The notes under the pieces are model-generated. The model saw nothing but the letters and a program-made list of their open reading frames with translations, was not told where the DNA came from and searched no databases. A stretch of DNA of 64,000 nt from Vicugna pacos. Taxonomy: Eukaryota > Chordata > Mammalia > Artiodactyla > Camelidae. The DNA lies in NCBI RefSeq assembly GCF_048564905.1, contig NC_132989.1, positions 106,370,257-106,434,256 of the forward strand, read 5' to 3'. This document shows positions 56,906-64,000 of this stretch, in pieces (the stretch's first letter is position 1; every line of letters starts with the position of its first letter). The position numbers were made by a program, and so were the translations under genes.

Positions 56906-58636
56906 AATGTTGAATTTAAATGATCCCAGAATATATTTTCATTAGAAAGACCCTCTTTAGCAGAAGATTCCTCTGAGTTTATCTTTGTCCAAACCTCTAA
57001 CTGCACAAGGATTTTGCAATGATCTTCTTGTGGTTTCTCTTTGTTCTTCGAATTATATTTTGATAGCAGGTTGGGGTGACAGCAGCGGAGGAAGGGTTGT
57101 TTAATACCACCCTAGGACTATTATACTGTTGGGCTGGAGGTGAAAATTGGGGTGATATTCTTTATTTCTAAAAATACTCAAGGTTATTTTTTAGAAACAG
57201 ATTACTTGTCAGAATGGCTGCTACAACTTCTACTCTTCTTGATTCAAATAATGGATTAGTTGACCGTCTTGAATATAGCTGGAGCCAAGGTCTCCCCACT
57301 TAGAGGATGTACAACACATGGATGCTTCTAAAACAATGTAAAACATCAACAAAATCAAGCAGGAACAAACCAAAATGAGACAATGCAATTCCAAGCAGCC
57401 ATTAATAATAATTTAGCTCTTAACTAAAGACCTTTCTAGGGGAAAACATCAAGATTATATCATACATATATAACATATGAGAAGAATTTTGGAAAACTCT
57501 CTTTAAAAAGTTTCTTTCTTACCTAAATTTCTTCTCATTAAGCTCGTTCTACATTGACCGTCTCCCTGTTTCCTGCATCTCCTGTCTGTATATGTTCTCA
57601 GCTTCTCTCTGGACCGGCTGCTCCAACTTCTACTCCCGTCTTAAATATTTCCCTCAGAAATTAATATTGTGATTATTGATGTGTCTTACATAAGTTCTTA
57701 TTTCTCTTACTGTTTTGACAGGAAAGCTTCATGAAAGCTTTTGCACTGACCTTATTATTTTCTAGCTAACCCACGAGGTTGCAATTGCTAATGACATTTT
57801 TTGAAATGCCTTTTATTGAAATACTTTGATCAGAGCTACAAGAGCTACATTTCTTAAAGCCATTCTCATTACTTTATTGTCATGCCTTGTGTATCACCGC
57901 TAGATTCTGAAATCAGACACTTGGCATCAGAATGCAATCATTCTGCCAGGAGAAGTGTGAAATGGTTTGTTGTTTTTGTTTTGGGGTGGGGAGAGAAATG
58001 TTGCATGTTTTGAATACAAAGTGCTTTAAATAAAGTTGCAAAGAGAAAACACTTTTTTTTTTGTTTCAAGATAGAAAACAAAAGAGAAAAACTAAGGACT
58101 AATATGTTGGCTGAAAATAAGAGGGTACAAGATTGGGGAGAGTGCATATAATTCTTTCAATGACTGGGAATTCAGGATCATTCTGAAATAAAATCTTTTA
58201 AAATATTACTATTTACCAAAATGAAGAATTTGTTAAAATATCATTAGCATATTAGAAACATTTGTATTCACCTTTGCTGTAAGAACAAAAAAAGCGAGTT
58301 CTCCAAGAACAAGAAACAAGTCTCCAATGACTATATTATGTCTTATTTTAAGGCAACACAGCCTGCTTTGCATAAGAATTTTGATTTAAAAAATCAATAA
58401 AGAGAATTTAATCACAATGGACTCTCAGTCCTGCAGCAAATCTTCAAATTGTGCTAAAAATAATATTTGCAGTAACTGAACCACAGTTCAGTTTGAAAAT
58501 TTCCCACAAGTATAATTTTATATCATCAAAATTTCAGCCAACAACAAAGGACATAGGCATGTATGTGTGTGTTGGGAGAGAGAGAATATAAATAATTTGC
58601 ATGATGAAGAATTTTTTTTTTAATATTAACTTTTAA
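56906..58636. other. Intergenic stretch, nothing recognised
   Basis: No supported element. The minus frames at 57938-58147 and 58526-58711 have no domain; the second runs into the neighbouring LTR. Confidence 0.45.
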
Positions 58637-59180
58637 GAGAGTAAAATTTGCCACCCCAAGCTGTCTCTTTGGCATACAGAGTATTTTGAGCTGGAAGTAA
58701 TCGAGGCTCAAAAGACTCAGAAAGACACTTTGATCTTCCCCCTAACTGCCTGGAAAGATTTAGGCAGGGAGCCTGTTCCTGGACTAGAGCTAGCAAAAGA
58801 GATACCTGCAAAGATTCTGGGGCATGTGTGATGGAGAGAACTTGGCAGAGCCTAGAGATGAGTCGACTGTGTGTCCCATTGTCCCTGCATGCAGCAAACA
58901 TTTGTTTCACAAACATCTGTTTATCCATCTCCATGTCATTTATCTCTCTCCCCTTTGAAGTTCTAGACCACTATCCCTTGACATCCTCTTTTGTTTTTTA
59001 GCTGAAGAGTGTATTTAAGGTGAGAGCACTGGCTGTCTTGGTGAATTACTTAGTCCTCCTGAGTATAAATGTTGTTAAACTTCTGTTTGATTTTTCTCCT
59101 GTTCATCTCTCTCATGTCAATTTAGTTCTTAGACCATGCAGAAGAACCTAGAAGGGTAGAGGAAAATTTCTTCCTCCCAG
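58637..59180 (+). mobile_element. Solo LTR, sense (same broad type as 61636-62156)
   Basis: Begins 'gtaaaatttgccaccccaag', 'ctgtctctttggcatacaga' and ends 'agttcttagaccatgcagaa', 'gaacctagaagggtagagga'. This is a common mammalian LTR whose start reads '...atttgccaccccaaaatgtg', 'tctctttggcatatgga'. The 61636-62156 copy on the other strand shows the same start motif. The last ~170 bases ('aggtgagagcactggctgtc', 'ttggtgaattacttagtcct') have the look of R-U5. No provirus is attached. The frame at 58626-58934 lies inside it and is not a gene. Confidence 0.75.
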
Positions 59181-59643
59181 ACAACTATTACAATATAATT
59201 AAATTATACTTACATATTTACTAACTTACTATAATCATAGCTAGTCAGTAAAGCAGTATTACTTCTTCATACATTTGGCTAATTATATGAGTGTTGACAA
59301 TACACTACCATGTCAATGAATAGCAACATGCCCTAAGAGAAAATATATTTAGGTCAAAATTATAGCAAATATAACAAGTGGTAAAGGTTATACATCAGTT
59401 AAAGTTTCAAGTATAAATTTTCTGTAAACTATTTCCTTCACTAAGGTGATTTCTGTGACACTAAGTTCTATTTGAATTTTTTGCCTTGTCAGAGCAAGAA
59501 CTCAGTTGTTAGTTAATAACTATCCATGTAACCCTAACTAATTACCTTTTCCTTTAAAGTAAGAAATAACTACGATTCTCTACTAACTATAATCTCTGTT
59601 GCTCTGATAATAGAGAGAAACTGATCTTGAATCTTCTAATTAT
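59181..59643. other. AT-rich intergenic stretch, nothing recognised
   Basis: AT-rich DNA between a solo LTR and a Tigger-like element; no feature is recognised. Confidence 0.55.
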
Positions 59644-59881
59644 AGTTGACCCTTGAACAACACAGATTTGAACTATGTGTGTCCACTTATACACAGATTT
59701 TTTTCAATGGTAAATACTGCAGTACAACATGACCCACAGTTGGTTGAATCCATGAATGTGGAACCATGGATCATGGATAAGGAGGACTTACAGATACCGA
59801 GGGCCAACTATAAGTTGTACACAGATTTTCGACTGCAGGGAGGGTTGTGGCCCCTAATCCCCACGTTATTCAAAGGTTAAC
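59644..59881 (+). mobile_element. Tigger-like MITE with inverted terminal repeats
   Basis: Starts 'agttgacccttgaacaacac' and ends 'cacgttattcaaaggttaac' then 'tgta', forming inverted repeats of about 20 bp. TA dinucleotides lie at both edges, as for TcMar-Tigger targets. The inside contains a second Tigger-type block ('cagttggttgaatccatgaa' to 'agataccgagggccaac'). The copy at 41707-41930 is the same element in inverse orientation. The 75-residue plus frame at 59653-59880 is this element, not a gene. Confidence 0.8.
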
Positions 59882-59997
59882 TGTATTTATAATGGCTGCA
59901 TTTTTTTAGCAAGGGGCACTAGTGAATTCAGGCCAGATATTACATTGCTATTTCCATATACCTGGTAATTATCTGATTGTTTTGCCATATGTAAATG

Positions 59998-60050
59998 TAC
60001 AGCTTCTAGAAAAGTGGCTGACATACAGCAAATGCTTTATTAGTTAGTTA
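59998..60050 (+). repeat. L2 3' tail, sense
   Basis: 'cttctagaaaagtggctgac', 'atacagcaaatgctttatta' follows 'cctagaacagtgcctggcac', 'atagtaggtgctcaata'. Short and old. Confidence 0.5.
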
Positions 60051-60089
60051 GCTGCAGAGAGATGAATCTCCATATCTCCATGGTTTAAT

Positions 60090-60440
60090 CTATTTGAAAT
60101 ATATTCCTTTCTCACCTTGGAGGGTGATGTACATAAGCCTATCTTCTAGGACAGCTTTCCTTCAAGGGGTGACTCAGGCAAATAGGCGTATTCCATTGAG
60201 CAGCTTCCCCATCTTGGACTTCTTTGCCATCAACATCTGGATAGATACAGAATGTGCAGAATGATTCTAAGGGTCAGGATTAGAAGAATTTTGTATCACT
60301 TCTGTCCATATTGATTTGGTCATAATAGTGACATAGGCCCACCCAAACTGCGAAAGTGGCTTGCAGATTGCAATTTCCCTATGCTCTTAAAGAAGAGAAA
60401 CTGCTGGTGAACATCTCTAATTCCGTCCAAATAAAAGAAA
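60090..60440 (+). repeat. Old interspersed repeat, class unresolved
   Basis: 'atcacttctgtccatattga', 'tttggtcataatagtgacat', 'aggcccacccaaactgcgaa' and 'agtggcttgcagattgcaat' match a common mammalian repeat ('atcacttctgctcacatttc', 'attggccagaactagtcaca', 'tggccccacctaactgcaag'). I do not recall the family name with certainty. Confidence 0.5.
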
Positions 60441-61635
60441 AAAAAATGTTGTTGGATGAATCTCCTCTACTGAGCCTGCTTCCAAACAAAATGTCTATAC
60501 ATTAGCTAGGAGTTCTTCTGAACTTTTGATTCAAGGCAGAAAGCACAAGCGTTCCTTGAATCAAGGAAGAGAAAAAAAAAATCTTATGTACAAAAGTAAG
60601 AAATTAGCTCAACTTTGCTGGTTTCTTTTCTCAAGAAAGGAAGATGGTATATATGGTTTAATACAATAGAGGGAATTAGAGAAGAAAACTGTCACTATTG
60701 TTTCAACCACAATTAATGTAAATATTGTTATCGCTTGAAACCATTTTGCTAGTATTTAAGCACTTGAAAATAATGACCAAAAGAGATAAAAAAAAAATTA
60801 ATGACATAACCCAATTGTTAGCTGCTAATTAATAAAAATAGGAATCTTTTATTCTTAATTTGAGACATCAAAGTACTGGAAAAAAATTAAAAGGCAAATC
60901 TGCATGCAATTTAGGCTTTTATTCTAAGGAAGATAACTTTTGTAAACATCTTTCTGCTTTGCTGTGAATAAATAGATTTCATAAGGAAAAATACAAATGC
61001 ATTTTCAATGTTGCAGATTCTCGATTATTTTTCATTATTCCACCACTTTCTTGCATGTGAAATTAATATAAATATTAGCTAAAGATGTTGGTCTCATATT
61101 TCACATTCATAAAACACATTTCTAAAGGTCATTGAAGTAATCCTTGAAAAAACATTTAGTATTTTCAAGTGTAACTAAAATGGTATAATTACTAAAATGT
61201 AGGGCAAATGGTTAAAAGCACACGTGGCTATCATTTGGTAGATTTTGTTAAGTGGAAACTCTAGCACATATGTCTATAGTTAATCCAAGGTTAACAAGAA
61301 CAAAAATAAGCAAGCATTAATTTTGTACATCATATAATTTGGTAGATAAGTATTCAAATATGGGTTCCATGTAGGAGAAATTCTCATATTTCTATGCTTC
61401 GGTGCTGGAAAATACATTATTTGTTTCCCCAAAGATATGTCCATGGCAACCTCACAAGGAGAAAGTCTAAAGATTGGGAGGTAACATATATGCTTGTGGT
61501 GATCTCTCCCCCTCTCTCTCTCTCTCTCTCTCTCTCTCACTTAATGATGATTCCAACCTAATTATCTACATTATATAATAATACTAAAAGATATAGGGGA
61601 GGAAAACTAATTTTTCCTCTACTGTTCTGGGTTGT
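60441..61635. other. AT-rich intergenic stretch with a CT microsatellite
   Basis: A (TC)13 run lies at 61512-61538 and generates the arginine/glutamate-rich start of the minus frame at 61280-61540. Nothing else is recognised. Confidence 0.5.
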
Positions 61636-62156
61636 TGTCTGAGATCCTCCCTGTAAGAAAAAGACATTAACATAAGAAGAACCAACAGAAGGTTAATAAC
61701 ACGTGTAACTCCTGTATACATGGGAGAGACCCAGAAAAAATAATTTGCTAAAATAGCCTAACCCTTTACTTTGAATACCACCTCCAGCTAAAGGTGAGAA
61801 AAGATCTTAGGGCAGGGATAGGGGCAGGGTAGGTGATGGAGGAAGCTATAGGGGGTTATCAGGCAAAGCACAGTAAAGGGGAGTACAGTTTTTATGTGGA
61901 TTTAAGACAGTTGCTTTCTTTATTGATAAGAACTTTTACTGTTTATTCATTCTTCTTTTCCTGGTTCTGGAAGGGAAAAACCTTGCAAAGGAAGATTTCC
62001 CTCATAAATAAATGTAAATATCTCCTACAAAGTGTAGCTTCTATTCGGTTTTGAGAGCTTCCCTGTGTCTGTTATTTCTCAAAAATAATCAGCCTAAGAT
62101 AATCCATATGCCGAAGAAGCATATTTTTGGGGTGACAAATTCTGCTCTCCCTCAGA
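61636..62156 (-). mobile_element. Solo LTR, antisense
   Basis: Plus-strand limits are 'tgttctgggttgttgtctga' and 'ggtgacaaattctgctctcc' then 'ctca', so on the minus strand it starts TGAGGGAGAGC and ends near CAGAACA. The end regions correspond to the two parts at 6643-6832 and 14127-14462, and its start motif to 58637-59180. Not attached to internal sequence. The plus frame at 61833-62054 is internal to it and not a gene. Confidence 0.7.
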
Positions 62157-62904
62157 AACAAAACAAAAGGTGGCTTCACCTTCTAATACAAGTGTCTAGT
62201 TTCGGGTGACTTTATCAATTTTGCATTTCTAAGTGTCTAAAAAAACCCAAAAGTCTTTCTTTTTTCAATCTAAAAAAAATTCTTTATTATTCAGAAAGCC
62301 CTTTGAAGTGGGAAAGGAGCAAAAGCAGGAGGTGAATAATTAAGTCTTCAAGAAAACAATCTTTTTGTTTTTACAAAAACAAAACAAAACAAAAAAGCAC
62401 TAAGATAACTGCCTCCTCTATTATCATACTAAGAAATAAAAAAAGAAACTCAAAAAGCCTTTCCATCCTAGCCTTCAAAAGCGGTATACCTGGCTTGAGA
62501 GGGTCTGGATGAAAGGCACGTGTTGAGTAGGTATTTGCCAAGCCTGGCAGCCAGCTCAGCACGGGCAGTGTTCTACTGTTTTTGGCTGTATAGTGTCGAC
62601 ATTTAGGTCTACTGTTTAAATGTAAAGCCTTTATCAATTTAGATCTTTTTTATACTCAAGTCTTGGCTGTTCTTCCCAATGTGCCTGCTGGAGCTGAGAT
62701 GCAAATAAAAGGGGGTCTTTTCTATATAATGACTATGTCTCTCCCCCAGGGCATTTCTCAGTAGCAATTCTTTCTAGTCAAGGGATGTTTACTTCTAACC
62801 TGCACTCCTAAACTCTTTCTTTGTTATTGTGTTGTTTTTGGAACTGGTTCCAGTTACTATTCTCATTCTAAACATAAAGAGCCAGATTGCCCTACGCCTG
62901 GGTC
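62157..62904. other. Intergenic stretch, nothing recognised
   Basis: Includes an (AAAAC)n-like run at 62375-62396. The minus frame at 62371-62637 has no domain. No repeat family is recognised. Confidence 0.45.
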
Positions 62905-63025
62905 ATTATTCAGTTCAACAGTATATATTGGACACATAGTGTATAGGAGCCCCATACAGGGCATCAGGGCTACAGGCCTGAGCACAGCAGACCTCCTTTC
63001 CCCCTTCATGAAAGTAATAGTCTGT
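62905..63025 (-). repeat. L2 3' end, antisense
   Basis: 'cagttcaacagtatatattg', 'gacacatagtgtataggagc' and 'ggcatcagggctacaggcct', 'gagcacagcagacctccttt' resemble the reversed L2 end ('attcaacaaatatttattga', 'gcacctactatgtgccagg', 'gctggggctacagcagtgag', 'cacagcagacaaggtccct'). Confidence 0.6.
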
Positions 63026-63047
63026 GGAGGTGGATGGAAGATTTGAT

Positions 63048-63128
63048 GAGTCATAACAGCTAAGGCTTGCTCACAACTTACTAAGTGCCAGATACTTTTC
63101 TAAGTAATCAACACGGTGTATTGTAATT
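63048..63128 (-). repeat. MIR fragment, antisense
   Basis: 'cataacagctaaggcttgct', 'cacaacttactaagtgccag', 'atacttttctaagtaatcaa' follows reversed MIR ('ataatagctaacatttattg', 'agcacttactatgtgccagg', 'cactgttctaagcgctt'). Confidence 0.65.
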
Positions 63129-63150
63129 TACAGTTGTCTCTCAGTATCAG

Positions 63151-64000
63151 TGTAGCCAAACTCAGGGTTGGCTGCTTGCCATTCAAAAGCCCATACTTGA
63201 GAGGAAAGTGTCGGTAGAAAGGAAAGTTGCTTTAATCAGAAAGCTGGCAATCTGGGGAGAAGGCGAACTCACGCCCCAAGGTCCACTCCAAAGATTCTGC
63301 TCAGCAAGGACTTTTTGGACAGAAAAGGAGGGAAGAATCTCAGTGAATCATCAAGGCAGGAGGTCAAGCTCTGTGTCATTTTCCATTGTGTGCAGGCTGG
63401 CTGACTCCTCGCGATGTCTTAAGGCATTATCTCGCCCACGTGGTCTGCCTGCAAGATTGCGGAGAGGCGTTCTGAGGGTAGAGAATTAGTCATGCTTTAA
63501 TTCTTCATTCCTATTTCTTTCAGTCTAGGGAATGAACTAAGAAGTTAAGCAAGGTATTGTGTGCATTTAGTAGAGCGTGAGTCAGGAGTTAGGTTAAATG
63601 TTACCTAGTGATTTCATTTTTATAATTAAGGTTTAAGGGGAAGAGAAATAGACAAACAGAAATGAGGCAAAATAAATGCTTGCAAATCCTCACTTGCCAG
63701 ATATCATTCCATTTCTGTGGGATTAGGGGGTGAGGGTTCATCTTCTGTAACTTCTTTATGCTGATAATAGGCATCATATTCTCAGAGTGGAAGATGTTGT
63801 CATGGGTCTGTAGCATTTCTTTGCTGACAACTTCAGTTGCCCGCTTACAAATATGGGCAGAGTAAGCTACAATTATTTTGATCTCCATAAAGATATAGAT
63901 TATTATGATCAGTAATGTCAATCCTGTTCTCTTGAGGCTTGTTTTTGGCATTGTGCTGGCCATAGCCTCAGTCCTGCTCAAGATGGAGCAGCTTATGTCA
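63151..64000 (-). mobile_element. Class I-like ERV LTR, partial at window edge
   Basis: Read on the minus strand the block ends 'ctgattaaagcaactttcct' and 'ccctgagtttggctaca'. The ATTAAA signal and the final CA are in the layout of several class I LTRs ('ggcattaaagtcactttctt' as remembered). It opens at the window edge with TGACATAAGCTGC. At least 850 bp would be long for one LTR, so a leader or internal portion may be included. The frames at 63208-63489 and 63601-63981 (126 residues) lie within it and show no gene domain. Fossil; family uncertain. Confidence 0.4.

Noticed and set aside
63131-63150. Start of another Tigger/MER2-type element (cagttgtctctcagtatc)
   Set aside because: Only about 18 bases match before an LTR-like block begins, so this is too short to call.
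63601-63981. 126-residue minus-strand frame as a membrane protein gene
   Set aside because: It has hydrophobic stretches but sits inside an LTR-like block. No family is recognised, and the start coincides with the likely LTR edge.
1-64000. CRISPR array, tRNA, rRNA or bacterial-type operon
   Set aside because: No regularly spaced repeats, no cloverleaf or rRNA signature, no ribosome binding sites. The repeat content is mammalian.

Overview
This window looks like gene-poor, AT-rich mammalian nuclear DNA. Its identity comes almost entirely from fossil transposons. L2 and MIR fragments, MaLR-type LTRs, hAT and Tigger-type DNA transposons and a HAL1-like element are shared by all placental mammals. 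Several L1 3' ends match the L1 3' UTR type I associate with cetartiodactyls (copies near 19.1, 29.2, 47.1 and 49.6 kb). A different L1 tail at 51.95-52.62 kb resembles, from memory, camelid L1. A camelid is therefore my best guess, at moderate confidence and from memory rather than a search. I recognise no host protein-coding exon, rRNA, tRNA or CRISPR array. The open reading frames are short and are explained by repeats or by chance.

Layout. 0-6.6 kb: AT-rich intergenic DNA with L2 pieces and one older repeat near 5.75-6.15 kb. 6.64-14.46 kb: an older LTR split by a near full-length class I endogenous retrovirus on the minus strand (two LTRs of about 480-490 bp, tRNA-Leu-like primer site, polypurine tract, gag/pol/env remnants, many breaks). 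14.8-37 kb: L1 3' tails, a MIR, a CA microsatellite, an hAT element nested in an older repeat (19.4-20.2 kb), long L2 copies, a MaLR LTR (24.8-25.2 kb) and a twin-primed (5'-inverted) L1 with candidate target-site duplication (29.15-30.75 kb). 37.5-39.7 kb: a two-LTR MaLR element. 40-45 kb: L2, a palindromic DNA transposon, a HAL1-like LINE relative carrying a Tigger-like insertion, and a solo MaLR LTR. 45-53 kb: a TG microsatellite, a CpG-retaining patch next to a MIR, L1 tails, an exact 62-bp tandem duplication and a stretch of apparently unique sequence. 53-64 kb: a tail-only retroinsertion candidate, an L2 split by an LTR-like insert, two solo LTRs of the same type as the one split at 6.6/14.4 kb, a Tigger-like element and a class I-like LTR running off the right edge.

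The window holds no gene system. Its interest lies in layered insertions that give a relative chronology, and in a few small unexplained patches: the CpG-retaining block at 46.25-46.5 kb, the 62-bp duplication, and the poly(A)-only insertion at 55.3 kb. I found no convincing new biological system. Family names are from remembered consensus sequences and boundaries are approximate unless a terminal motif is cited.
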